A stretch of DNA of 64,000 bases from Vibrio spartinae (GTDB lineage Bacteria; Pseudomonadota; Gammaproteobacteria; Enterobacterales; Vibrionaceae). The notes beneath the pieces are model-generated. The model saw nothing but the letters and a program-made list of their open reading frames with translations, was not told where the DNA came from and did not search any database. Shown here one piece after another: positions 53,798 to 63,173 of the stretch. Position numbers and translations under genes: made by a program. The first letter of the stretch is position 1, and the number at the start of each line of letters is the position of its first letter. Where the stretch lies: the NCBI RefSeq assembly GCF_024347135.1, contig NZ_AP024908.1, positions 558,001 to 622,000 on the forward strand. The letters are read 5' to 3'.

Positions 53798-55441
53798 TTA
53801 CATATTCGTATACAGTGGGCCGCCTCCACCTTCCGGAGGTGTCCAAGTGATATTTTGGGCCGGGTCTTTGATATCACATGCCTTACAATGGAGGCAATTT
53901 TGTGCATCAATAACAAAACGTTTCTCATCATTTTCTTCCACGATGTTGTAAACACCGGCAGGACAATACCTTTGTGCCGGCTCTCCATAAACAGCCAAAT
54001 TTTCTGCTAACGGAATGTGTGGGTCACGTAGTCGAAGATGACAGGGCTGGTCATGCTCATGAGAGACTTTGGCAATATAGACAGAAGAAGCACGATCAAA
54101 ACTCAACTGTTGATCCGGTTTGGGGTAGTTGATCGGCTGACATTGATTCATCGGTAACAATTGAGCATGATCTGCTTGATTATCCCGGACACGCCATGGC
54201 AGACGCCCACGGAATATATTCTGATCAATAAAATTAAATAACCCGCCAGCCAAAGGCCCAAACTGATGCATTGCCGCACTACTATTTCTTGCCGCATATA
54301 ACTCTTCATGTAGCCAGGAATCCTGAATCGCCTCTGCATATGACGTTAAATCGGCACCTTGCATCTTCTGCAAAAGTGCGGGATAAACTGTTTCCGCAGC
54401 CAGCATCCCAGATTTCATGGCAGTATGAATTCCTTTCAGTTTCGCGCCATTCAATACACCCGCTTCACAACCAATTAATAGACCTCCGGGAAATGTCATT
54501 TTAGGCTGAGCATGGAATCCCCCTTTGGTTAAGGTTCTTGCCCCATAAGACAACCGCTGTCCGCCACGGAGATACCGAGCGATCTCAGGATGATGTTTCA
54601 TCCGCTGAAATTCGTCAAACGGGCTCAAATAAGCGTTCTTATAGTTCAGATCAACCACCAGACCGATAGCAACCTGACAATCATCAATAAAATAGAGAAA
54701 CCCTCCGCCATTCGCATGACGCGTCAAAGGCCAGCCAAAGTGATGAATCACCTGCCCCAATTGATGACGCTCAGGCTCAATCTGCCAAACTTCCTTTAAT
54801 CCTAAGCTAAAATGCTGCGTATCAGCATCTCGATCCAATGCATAACGCTCAAGCAGTTGTTTACCAAGATGTCCCCGGCTTCCTTCAGCAAATAACGTAT
54901 ATTGACCTCGTAATTCAATGCCCGGCATATGGTCGGATTTCGATTCCCCCCTGGCATTTAACCCCATATCACCCGTGATGACTCCACAAACTTCATTCTG
55001 TTCATTGATGAGTAATTCTGCAGCAGTAAACCCGGTAAAAATTTCTACACCAAGTTGTTCTGCTTGTCTGGCGAGCCACTGACAGAACTTCCCTTGTCGA
55101 ATCAGATAGCTCCCTTGATGATGCATACTCTGAGGTACAACAAGGTTGGGAATACGCCATGCCTTATCTTCATCCCGGAGATAGAAGAGCGCTTCCTGCT
55201 CAACTTGGGCAATCAGCGGCACATCTTGCTGTTGCCAGTCGGGAAAGAGCTCATCCAAGGCGCGACTTTCCATAATCGCGCCTGATAACGCATGGGCTCC
55301 GATTTCTGCACCTTTTTCAATCAGACACACGTTCAGTTCCTGATTCTGCGCTTGTGCCAGTTGCATCAGACGGCAGGCGGCCGATAAACCAGCGGGCCCG
55401 CCACCAACAATCACAACATCAAATTCCAGAACTTCTCTCAT
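53798..55441 (-). CDS. Electron-transfer flavoprotein-ubiquinone oxidoreductase
   Basis: 547 residues. N-terminal FAD dinucleotide-binding motif (VVIVGGGPAGLSAACRLM), a quinone-binding middle section with GCEAGVLNGAKLKGIHTAM, and a C-terminal 4Fe-4S segment with CLHCKACDIKDPAQNITW. Passes electrons from reduced ETF to ubiquinone at the inner membrane. Last gene of the acyl-CoA dehydrogenase-etfB-etfA-ETF-QO operon, 56 bp after etfA. Confidence 0.95.
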   Translation of the reverse strand: MREVLEFDVVIVGGGPAGLSAACRLMQLAQAQNQELNVCLIEKGAEIGAHALSGAIMESRALDELFPDWQQQDVPLIAQVEQEALFYLRDEDKAWRIPNLVVPQSMHHQGSYLIRQGKFCQWLARQAEQLGVEIFTGFTAAELLINEQNEVCGVITGDMGLNARGESKSDHMPGIELRGQYTLFAEGSRGHLGKQLLERYALDRDADTQHFSLGLKEVWQIEPERHQLGQVIHHFGWPLTRHANGGGFLYFIDDCQVAIGLVVDLNYKNAYLSPFDEFQRMKHHPEIARYLRGGQRLSYGARTLTKGGFHAQPKMTFPGGLLIGCEAGVLNGAKLKGIHTAMKSGMLAAETVYPALLQKMQGADLTSYAEAIQDSWLHEELYAARNSSAAMHQFGPLAGGLFNFIDQNIFRGRLPWRVRDNQADHAQLLPMNQCQPINYPKPDQQLSFDRASSVYIAKVSHEHDQPCHLRLRDPHIPLAENLAVYGEPAQRYCPAGVYNIVEENDEKRFVIDAQNCLHCKACDIKDPAQNITWTPPEGGGGPLYTNM

Positions 55442-55497
55442 GAATTTCCCTTACTTCTCTCTCACAGGATGAATGATGGTGGCTGGCTTGAGTGATC

Positions 55498-56430
55498 TCA
55501 CACCATTTTTTCTATCAATTCAGGCAGCACTTCCAGACAATCCGCCACAAGCACATAATCCGAGGACTGAAATATCGGTGCATCAGCATCATTGTTAATT
55601 GCCACAATCGTTTTGGCATCTTTGACACCGGAAATATGCTGAATAGCCCCGGAAATACCGACAGCAATATACAAATCCGGCGCAATCACTTTCCCCGTTT
55701 GTCCAATTTGCAGATCATTGGCAGTAAACCCGGCATCGACCGCTGCTCGTGTTCCCCCGATTGCAGCCCCAAGCTTGTCGCCCAGCGTCTCTAACAAAGC
55801 GAAGTTGTGTTCATTTCCCAATCCACGGCCACCACCAATCACAATATGTGCCGATGACAATTCCGGACGAGAAGATTCAACGGTCTGATGACTGATCACC
55901 TGTGCAAGCTTGACGTCTGCTGTGACCGGTATTTGAACCACAGTCGCTGCACCGCCCATATCAGCACTTGCAGAGAAAGCGGTTGTTCTGATGGTTAACA
56001 TCTTGATCGGATCCATCGATTGAATCGTGGCGATGGCACTCCCCGAATAAATCGGCTTGCGGAAAGTATCATCACTCTCGATATCAATGACTTCCGAGAT
56101 CAAGGACACATCCAACAATGCAGCCGATCTGGGTAAAAAGTTTTTCGAAAATGACGTCGCAGCAGCAAGGATATGGGTATAATCGCTTCCGATATCAGCA
56201 ATGAGATTGGCAATATTTTCAGCTGGCGCACCAGTATAGATATCAGAGTCAGCAACGAGAACCGTCGAAACATTGCCCACCTGGGTGGCATGTTCAACGA
56301 CCGACTCACAATGATGACCAATAACAAGTAAATGAATATCATCACCGATCTGTTTACCGGCCCCGATCGCATGGAATGTCGTCTCGCCTAATTTGAGATG
56401 ATCATGCTCCGCAATAATCAAAATAGTCAT
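55498..56430 (-). CDS. etfA: Electron-transfer flavoprotein alpha subunit
   Basis: 310 residues. The C-terminal FAD domain shows GGGRGLGNEHNF, GGTRAAVDAGF, QIGQTGKVIAPDLYIAVGISG and AINNDADAPIF. Forms the FAD-carrying ETF heterodimer with EtfB. Its start overlaps the etfB stop by one base. Confidence 0.95.
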   Translation of the reverse strand: MTILIIAEHDHLKLGETTFHAIGAGKQIGDDIHLLVIGHHCESVVEHATQVGNVSTVLVADSDIYTGAPAENIANLIADIGSDYTHILAAATSFSKNFLPRSAALLDVSLISEVIDIESDDTFRKPIYSGSAIATIQSMDPIKMLTIRTTAFSASADMGGAATVVQIPVTADVKLAQVISHQTVESSRPELSSAHIVIGGGRGLGNEHNFALLETLGDKLGAAIGGTRAAVDAGFTANDLQIGQTGKVIAPDLYIAVGISGAIQHISGVKDAKTIVAINNDADAPIFQSSDYVLVADCLEVLPELIEKMV

Positions 56431-57179
56431 CAGATTACCCTCGCTTCATGCTTTAATTTATTCACCAACTCATCCACGTTTTCGACTCGGATACCCGCCC
56501 GATGACCATTTAACGATTCAACATTGATAAGACGCGTTCGCCGATGCATCGCAACGTTTAAGCTCTCCGCTGCAATCGATTCGATGGGTTTTCTGCGGGC
56601 CTTCATCACATTAGGGAGAGAAGCGTGGCGAGGTTTATTTAAGGGTAAGTCAGCAGTAAGCACCGCTGGAAGCGTGACCCGGATAACCTGTTGACCATGA
56701 TCGACTTCTCGCGTCACAAGGGCAGAATCGGATTCAAATTCAATATTTGAAGCAAACGTTCCCTGAGCGATGCCGAGCAACCCCGCCAACATCTGGCCGG
56801 TTTGATTATTGTCACTATCCACTGACTGTTTACCGGTAAAGATGATTTGTGGCTGTTCTTTCTCGACCACTTTGACTAATAATTTAGCAATCACCAGCGG
56901 GTCCAAATGATCTTCTGACTCAATATGGATCGCACGATCTGCACCCAGAGCGAGTGCCGTTCTCAGCTGATCCTGACACGGCAGCGTTCCGACAGAAACG
57001 GCAACGATTTCGGATATCACCCCGGCTTCTTTATGCTGGATTGCTTCTTCCAATGCAATTTCACAATAGGGATTCAACACCATTTTGGCATCGGATAAAT
57101 CAACGTCCCGTTGATCACTCTGAACACGAACCGCCAACGACGGATCCGCGACTCGTTTGATTGCTACTAATGCTTTCAT
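56430..57179 (-). CDS. etfB: Electron-transfer flavoprotein beta subunit
   Basis: 249 residues. MKALVAIKRVADPSLAVRV start, the ALALGADRAIHIE AMP-binding segment, and GKQSVDSDNNQTGQMLAGLLG. Partner of EtfA. Begins 30 bp after the acyl-CoA dehydrogenase stop in the same operon. Confidence 0.95.
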   Translation of the reverse strand: MKALVAIKRVADPSLAVRVQSDQRDVDLSDAKMVLNPYCEIALEEAIQHKEAGVISEIVAVSVGTLPCQDQLRTALALGADRAIHIESEDHLDPLVIAKLLVKVVEKEQPQIIFTGKQSVDSDNNQTGQMLAGLLGIAQGTFASNIEFESDSALVTREVDHGQQVIRVTLPAVLTADLPLNKPRHASLPNVMKARRKPIESIAAESLNVAMHRRTRLINVESLNGHRAGIRVENVDELVNKLKHEARVI

Positions 57180-57209
57180 ATACCTAGCCTTATTCGTGAA
57201 CTGACTGAC

Positions 57210-58355
57210 TCAGAGTCCCAATTTTCTTGCGATGATGCCTCTTTGAATATCATTCGATCCGGAGAAAATTCTTGAGGGAACCGCATCCAGTAATAACTGC
57301 ATGATTCCCATTTCTTTTTCGATTGCGGAACCCCCGAACGTCTGAATGGCATCCAAACCACACTGCACAGCCGATTCAGAGATAACCAACTTACTCATCG
57401 CAATTTCCAACTCACTATCTTTCCCTTGGTCGTAAAGCCAACCCGCGCGGTACAGCAGCAAACGCGATGTATCCAGATTGATTTTCATATCAACGATCCG
57501 GTTAGATACTGATTGATTCTGAGCGATCGCCCGACCAAACTGCTTTCGTTCCTGCGCATGATGAATAACTCTTTCAAGCATTCGCTCCATCGCTCCCACG
57601 TAATACGCGAACAGGCATCCTTTTTCCCAAATCATCGAATCATAAAACATCGCCCCGCCGGCACCTTCCGCACCAACACGATGAGATTCAGGGACAAAAA
57701 CATTCTGTAAATAAACTTCTGACCACAGGCAAGTCCCTAAGCCATCTTTGGCATGGTGATTCCCGACGGTTAGCCCTTCAGTATCTTTTGGCACCAAAAA
57801 GGCACTCACACCTAGGAACCCCATTACCGGGTTTGTTTTTGCGTATACGAGGAAGTAATCAGCGACAGGGGCATTAGAGATGAAACATTTTTTGCCATTT
57901 AAGCAATAACCGTCCGAAACACGTTCTGCGGTAGATTTCATCCCGTAAATATCAGAACCGGCTTCTGGTTCGGTCGCGGCGTTTGCCATAATACAGGAGC
58001 CGTCAATCAATCTCGGCAGATAAGTTTGTTTGAGGGTTTCACTGGCAAAACTACTGAAAGGAACAACACAGGCGAACAAGTGAGCAGAAAGCGAAAACGC
58101 CAGCCCTAAATCATGACAACCTTTGCCCAAAGCTTCGACCATAAGCATGGTTTCCAGTGTTGATAAACCACTACCGCCATCCGCTTCAGAAATCGGAAGA
58201 CTGGCATAACCGAACTGTGCGGCTTCCTCCCATACCTGACGATCAAAAGTGTGTGTCGCCATCCGTTCAGCTGCACCTGGTTCTAAGACATCCGATGCAA
58301 AACGGAGTGCGGTATCATAAAGCTCTGTTTGTTGTGGTGTTAACTCAAAGTTCAT
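57210..58355 (-). CDS. Acyl-CoA dehydrogenase
   Basis: 381 residues, full family length. N-terminal helical domain, a beta domain with MANAATEPEAGSDIYGMKSTAE (flavin contact) and C-terminal helices with RKQFGRAI and QTFGGSAIEKEMG. At the canonical catalytic-Glu position (YEGT in MCAD) it has FSGSNDIQ, so the base must lie elsewhere, as in isovaleryl-CoA and long-chain dehydrogenases, where a helix-G Glu is used; the WEKGCLFA Glu is a candidate. Oxidises an acyl-CoA and reduces ETF, encoded by the next genes. Substrate unknown. Confidence 0.9.
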   Translation of the reverse strand: MNFELTPQQTELYDTALRFASDVLEPGAAERMATHTFDRQVWEEAAQFGYASLPISEADGGSGLSTLETMLMVEALGKGCHDLGLAFSLSAHLFACVVPFSSFASETLKQTYLPRLIDGSCIMANAATEPEAGSDIYGMKSTAERVSDGYCLNGKKCFISNAPVADYFLVYAKTNPVMGFLGVSAFLVPKDTEGLTVGNHHAKDGLGTCLWSEVYLQNVFVPESHRVGAEGAGGAMFYDSMIWEKGCLFAYYVGAMERMLERVIHHAQERKQFGRAIAQNQSVSNRIVDMKINLDTSRLLLYRAGWLYDQGKDSELEIAMSKLVISESAVQCGLDAIQTFGGSAIEKEMGIMQLLLDAVPSRIFSGSNDIQRGIIARKLGL

Positions 58356-58430
58356 GCTTACATCCTTATTAGGAATGAATTATCAAAATGGTGGGGACAA
58401 CACATCCATTAAAATAAGTGCAGCACGATT

Positions 58431-58461
58431 AAATTACATTTATACTGTCTAAATGTAATTT
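58431..58461. promoter_or_regulatory. 31-bp dyad upstream of the acyl-CoA dehydrogenase operon
   Basis: Perfect 12-bp inverted repeat AAATTACATTTA / TAAATGTAATTT with a 7-bp spacer, 76-106 bp upstream of the start. It fits an operator for a dimeric repressor. The remaining 58462-58894 is AT-rich with no gene seen. Confidence 0.6.
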
Positions 58462-58894
58462 TAGCTGATGAGATTATTTCTTATTTTTATCAGAGATTGA
58501 TAGTAATATTTATCAATCATTAAATTATAAAAACCTAACCTAGCCTGTTCATCGATATGTCGGTTTAGAACCTGCACTTTATTATTAAATATCAGGAAGT
58601 GTCTGAATTTAAATTATTAATATGGTAATCATCATAAACACACATTTTTCAATGTAGCTAGTCATATCTGTCATATATTCAACTCAGCCCACAGATTTAA
58701 TTATATTTTTAATATATAAATATCAATAAAACTAATTCAATTTATAAATCTTAGTTTTTAAATTAGTGTATTTATTCTATATCAACATCAGATGACAATT
58801 AATGAACAATTTTGTTTCAACGAATTTAATTTTCATAGTTCACATGAACTTTTCATGAAGAAAAAATGACACTTATCGTAAAATATATGGGGCT

Positions 58895-58933
58895 TAAAAA
58901 TAAGAACCGCCCTTGAAAATACATTGGCGGCTC
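58895..58933 (-). terminator. Terminator of the alpha-galactosidase gene
   Basis: GAGCCGCC / GGGCGGTTC stem (minus strand), followed by a T-rich tract; about 43 bp after the stop. Confidence 0.8.
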
Positions 58934-58975
58934 ATTTTTAGGATGGTGTAGTTTGTGGTCTTATGGGGTGACAAC

Positions 58976-61126
58976 TCACTGCTCAGTGAGCCGTTCTAAC
59001 TTGATTAATATTGCGGTTTCAGGATCCAGAACCGGCAATGCAATCCCCACTTCACGACACCAAGAACCAGAAACCTCGCCCCCCGATAATGTCCATTGCG
59101 GCTGCGCATGCACAATATTTTCGTAAAATGATGGTTTGTCCAAAACAGAGATTCGGTACATCGCCTGATCATCCAAACCGGGAATTCTTAAACACCCACT
59201 CAAGGCATGAGTCGGCATTGCCAACTGCGCAATCAGCACGACCGCCTCTGACTGATCAGCAGCGACCACCGCTTGAGCCTGATGCGCATCATCATCCGTC
59301 GGAATTCGCCAGTTGGTTCCGGAGTGAAGCAAAGGTCGTAAAGATTGATGGAGTGCCACATAACGTGCAAAATTTTCTTTCTCCGTCACATCTTCTTTCA
59401 CCGGGTCAAGCTCGATCCCCATATGGCCGAACAACGCAGTCAGACCACGAAACTCTATACTGTGCCGCCGGCGTGTACTGTGACAATGCCCAGCCCCGAT
59501 ATGGCTGCCCATCACTTCAGGTGGGAAAAAGTAGCTCATCCCACGCTGAATCCGCTGCCGCTCCAATGCATCATTGTTATCAGATGGCCAGAATCGATTT
59601 GTGCGTTTGAGGACCTCATAATCAATTCGTCCGCCACCGGAAGCACAAGATTCGATACTCACATGAGGAAATTGCAACCGTAACTGATCAACCAAGGCAT
59701 AAAATCGCTCAGTCTGCCGCACGCCAGATGCCCTTCCTTGATGTCCGGGTTGAACAATTTCGCGATTCATATCCCATTTAATATAAGCAATATTATATCG
59801 ACTCAAGAAATAAGACAGCCTTTCATATAAATAATCAAATGCATCATCATTCTGTAAATCAATCGCGTACTGATTTCTTCCCGTCGGTTGTTCATACCCG
59901 TCTAGCGCTAATAACCAATCAGGATGCGTTCGGTAAAGTTCAGAATTTTTATTGATCATTTCCGGTTCAAACCAAAGACCAAATTCCATTCCCAACTGAT
60001 TGACATGTTCAATCACCGGCTCAAGACCATCAGGATATTTACTTTCATCTAAAAACCAGTCTCCCAATGCTGCCGTATCATCATTTCGTGCGCTGAACCA
60101 ACCATCATCAATAATAAACCGCTCAACACCTAATTTGGCGGCCTGAGTGGCCATCGACATAATATATTCAGGCTCATGCTCGAAATAGATACCTTCCCAT
60201 GTATTGAGATGAACTGGCCGAGGCTTTGCAACAAAATCAGGTGGGCATATTGAGTGGCGGACATGCTCATGGAACTGTTGACTCATCCCATTTAACCCTC
60301 GCCCACTGTAACTCGCATATAACCATGGCGTTGTCAGACTTTCTCCTTCCTCAAGTGTCACTTCACCGGGTAAATAGATCACTTCAGCCTGCATATAACG
60401 TCGGCCGTCCGCTTTTACATCAACCCGGAGTCGATGATTGCCGCTCCATCCAAAGTGAAATCCCCAGACATCACCATGCAATTCATCAAAATTCGACGAA
60501 CCGGCAATCAGAGCCGGATAGTGTTCATGAGAAGTTCGCCCGCGCCGATTTTCTTGCTGATAACCGCCCTGAAGCAATGGCTGGCGCTCAGTCTGAAATT
60601 CTTTCACCCAGCGTCCGTAGAATGTCATCAGCTCTTTCGCTTTCGCCGGTAATGGCAACGTATTGGCAAAACGGTTGACCTGATAGGCCCCAGACTTGAT
60701 GTTTGTTAGCTGATGACGCGTTTTCACCACATCATATTCGTCCAGATGAATTTCTGTACTCAGGCGAAGGCCCGCCAACGGATCCTCACTTTCCAGATAT
60801 AGTGTCTGTCCTTGCAACGGCGTCTGTCCTTGTAACGCTTTTTGCACACTTTTCAGCATGAAAACCGGTGCCCAGTCTTGACCATTGCGATGACCTTCCA
60901 AGCCCGGACTGCTGAACACCCCGCGTCCTAATTCAGGTGACAGGGTTATCGCGACATCTGCATCCAGACGGCCATATGGGATAGGACGATGTAAAGTCGA
61001 GCGGTAACGCGCTATCTCACCATCGACTTGGTTCCCCCAATACAGTATTTCTGCAAATTCTCCCAACTCAATCATTAACTGAGTTTGCTTGCCGGTTAAT
61101 TCAATCAGTTCTCGCTCTTTCATCAC
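58976..61126 (-). CDS. Alpha-galactosidase, GH36
   Basis: 716 residues. GH36 arrangement: an N-terminal beta-sandwich, the (beta/alpha)8 barrel with RFIIDDGWFSARNDD, the nucleophile Asp in YIKWDMNR, the acid-base Asp in WPSDNND, and a C-terminal beta domain. The Cys-rich CASGGGRIDYEVLKR precedes the acid-base. Cleaves terminal alpha-galactosides (melibiose, raffinose). No signal peptide, so intracellular. An in-frame 18-bp repeat gives LQGQTPLQGQT near residue 96. It is divergent from the melR-like regulator at 61573 and no transporter is in view. Confidence 0.94.
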   Translation of the reverse strand: MMKERELIELTGKQTQLMIELGEFAEILYWGNQVDGEIARYRSTLHRPIPYGRLDADVAITLSPELGRGVFSSPGLEGHRNGQDWAPVFMLKSVQKALQGQTPLQGQTLYLESEDPLAGLRLSTEIHLDEYDVVKTRHQLTNIKSGAYQVNRFANTLPLPAKAKELMTFYGRWVKEFQTERQPLLQGGYQQENRRGRTSHEHYPALIAGSSNFDELHGDVWGFHFGWSGNHRLRVDVKADGRRYMQAEVIYLPGEVTLEEGESLTTPWLYASYSGRGLNGMSQQFHEHVRHSICPPDFVAKPRPVHLNTWEGIYFEHEPEYIMSMATQAAKLGVERFIIDDGWFSARNDDTAALGDWFLDESKYPDGLEPVIEHVNQLGMEFGLWFEPEMINKNSELYRTHPDWLLALDGYEQPTGRNQYAIDLQNDDAFDYLYERLSYFLSRYNIAYIKWDMNREIVQPGHQGRASGVRQTERFYALVDQLRLQFPHVSIESCASGGGRIDYEVLKRTNRFWPSDNNDALERQRIQRGMSYFFPPEVMGSHIGAGHCHSTRRRHSIEFRGLTALFGHMGIELDPVKEDVTEKENFARYVALHQSLRPLLHSGTNWRIPTDDDAHQAQAVVAADQSEAVVLIAQLAMPTHALSGCLRIPGLDDQAMYRISVLDKPSFYENIVHAQPQWTLSGGEVSGSWCREVGIALPVLDPETAILIKLERLTEQ
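60809..60844. repeat. In-frame 18-bp duplication inside the alpha-galactosidase gene
   Basis: GTCTGTCCTTGCAACGGC and GTCTGTCCTTGTAACGCT lie adjacent and encode tandem LQGQT repeats. Confidence 0.8.
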
Positions 61127-61572
61127 AAGTCACTCTTTCGTTCAGTTCGCGCGGTGTGTTGTCACATCAGGCAGGTTATCTTTGAGAACATGAGCAACAC
61201 TTGCAAAATCACATGAAAATAACTATCGGGCGAGCGCCCCACGTTCCGTTGTAAACAAATTAATCGACTCAGACATGGTCAGCAAATTACATTCAACGCA
61301 TATATCACAAAATCTTACTTTTCCGGATAATATGGCAGAATTACCAAACCGGACTATGGACTTTAGTCAGGCGAAAATCATAATATCTTGGTGATATTAC
61401 TTACATTACATATTGTTTACAGTAGATGTTGTTTACAATATAGACATACCGGCTGTGTGGCATCGTTCTTATCACCGAGCCTTACTTTTAAGCACTCGGC
61501 GGTGAGCGATTCATGCAGAGTGATATGCGCATATAGACCGATATGTTGATATAGACAGATGGAGATAAAGAC
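61127..61572. promoter_or_regulatory. Divergent melR / alpha-galactosidase control region
   Basis: 446 bp containing direct repeats ATTGTTTACA and GTTGTTTACA (about 61411-61437) and ATATAGAC-type repeats at 61531-61566, which may be regulator sites for the AraC protein. No ORF was found. No clear CRP box identified. Confidence 0.45.
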
Positions 61573-62481
61573 ATGGATGAACCATTCATCCACACACCGG
61601 ACAATGATAAAATTCAAGCCTCCCCTGAGCATCACGGCCCATTGCTTGATGGTGAAGCGGAGCTAAGCTTTGAGCTCCGTCAGCCCTTCTACATGGAGGC
61701 GTATCACTGGCACCAGCAAATTGAAGTCAATATTCTTTATCAGGGGACATTGACGTATACGTTCAATCATACCGACGTATTGATAGAAAGTGGTCAAATG
61801 GCCATGTTTTGGGCCGTCACTCCCCACCGGGTCAAACAGACCAGTGATCATGCACTCATGGGAATTATCAACATTCCTCTCAACATGTTGCTAAGTTGGC
61901 CACTCCCTCAGGAATTTGTTCAACAGATCATGAATGGCGGTGCGATCTCAGCTCGTCATACAGAGATCGTCAGCTTTGCAGAGAATCAACGCTGGATCGC
62001 GGCGTATCGGGAAGGCCATGAGGTTCGTAATCAAATTGTTCAAGAAGAGATCTTCTTAATGCTTCGCCGGCTTTGTTCCTATAACTATCATGTTGAAATG
62101 TTCAACTTTATGCGTGAAACCCCATTACGCCATGCTAATTATACCGGCTATAAAAATGTTCAGTTCATGCTTGATTACATTGCTAATAACCACAACAGGG
62201 ATATTAAGGTTGAAGATATCGCGTCTCATGTAAAACTCCACCCTAAATATGCCATGAGTCTATTTAAAAACATGCTCAGTGTTTCTATCAAACAATACTT
62301 AATTATTATGCGTATCAATCATGCCAAAGTGTTACTCGGCAATACCCGTCACCCCATTAAAAATATTGCGACCCATAGTGGTTTTAAACATCCGAGCTCG
62401 TTTTTTGCAGCATTCAGAAACCATACTGGCATGACCCCACAAGCATTTCGAGAGCAAAGTCAGCAGCAAACGGTACTGTAA
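61573..62481 (+). CDS. melR: AraC-family regulator, MelR-like
   Basis: 302 residues, the exact MelR length. An N-terminal cupin sugar-sensing domain (MEAYHWHQQIEVNILYQG, MAMFWAVTPHRV) and C-terminal double HTH (IKVEDIASHVKLHPKYAMSLFKNM, PIKNIATHSGFKHPSSFFAAF). In E. coli MelR activates melAB with melibiose. Divergent from an alpha-galactosidase gene, which supports the assignment. Confidence 0.9.
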   Translation: MDEPFIHTPDNDKIQASPEHHGPLLDGEAELSFELRQPFYMEAYHWHQQIEVNILYQGTLTYTFNHTDVLIESGQMAMFWAVTPHRVKQTSDHALMGIINIPLNMLLSWPLPQEFVQQIMNGGAISARHTEIVSFAENQRWIAAYREGHEVRNQIVQEEIFLMLRRLCSYNYHVEMFNFMRETPLRHANYTGYKNVQFMLDYIANNHNRDIKVEDIASHVKLHPKYAMSLFKNMLSVSIKQYLIIMRINHAKVLLGNTRHPIKNIATHSGFKHPSSFFAAFRNHTGMTPQAFREQSQQQTVL

Positions 62482-62567
62482 TTGATTCAGGTAAGGATTT
62501 GGACGTTGTGAGACATTAACAAAAACATGCCAACATATCGGTATAAATCGAAAGTGTTGAGGAGAAC

Positions 62568-62642
<75 letters not shown>

Positions 62643-62649
62643 ATATCGG

Positions 62650-62760
62650 CTTGAGGTCGATAAGATGCCATAACTAAAAAAAAAGAAAAGCGCTTTTTGT
62701 CTAAAAACCGTTTGTTTGTACACTTCATCAGCAAATCAAGATCAATTGGTTACCGAATAA
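62650..62760 (-). promoter_or_regulatory. Upstream region of tRNA-Gly copy 2
   Basis: About 110 bp 5' of the second tRNA gene. It shares AAAGAAAAG, AACCGTTTG and CAATTGGTTA blocks with the region upstream of copy 1, so this is the second copy of a duplicated promoter. Core elements not resolved. Confidence 0.6.
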
Positions 62761-62901
62761 CCATAAAAACAGTGATTTTAATCATCATCACTCGTCGGAC
62801 CGCAAAAGTTTCCGCTCCCCGATCATTTGACTACACTTTTTACTACACTAACACTGAGTACCACAGTGAGATACACCATCATCGATAGCAGGAGGTGCAA
62901 T

Positions 62902-63093
62902 ATGAACATTCGCGATCGTATTGAATCACTTGAGCAGCAGATCTATGTTGCTTGCTCCGAAGGTGATTACCAAGCCGTCAATCATCTGGAACAACAGTTA
63001 GAACATTTACAAGGCATCGTAGACCATTCAATGAATGACGAAGGCCCATATGCGCTGGAAGGCAAAGACATCTTAGATGAGGACTGGCGTTAA
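62902..63093 (+). CDS. Small acidic coiled-coil protein of unknown function
   Basis: 63 residues. ATG 62902 follows GGAGGTG at good spacing. Heptad-like N-terminus (MNIRDRIESLEQQIYVA, LEQQLEHLQGIV) then an acidic tail ending EDWR. I do not recognise the family. It is convergent with modC. Upstream starts in the same frame lack a ribosome-binding site. Confidence 0.75.
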   Translation: MNIRDRIESLEQQIYVACSEGDYQAVNHLEQQLEHLQGIVDHSMNDEGPYALEGKDILDEDWR

Positions 63094-63120
63094 TCATCGA
63101 GGAACCGATTTTGATAAGAA

Positions 63121-63152
63121 TATGCCCAAATAGCCCATGCTGTTTGGGCATA
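63121..63152. terminator. Hairpin between convergent small protein and modC genes
   Basis: 10-bp perfect inverted repeat TATGCCCAAA / TTTGGGCATA with a 12-nt loop. The T tail is weak on both strands. Confidence 0.6.
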
Positions 63153-63173
63153 TTGATATGCGTTCAGCTCGGA

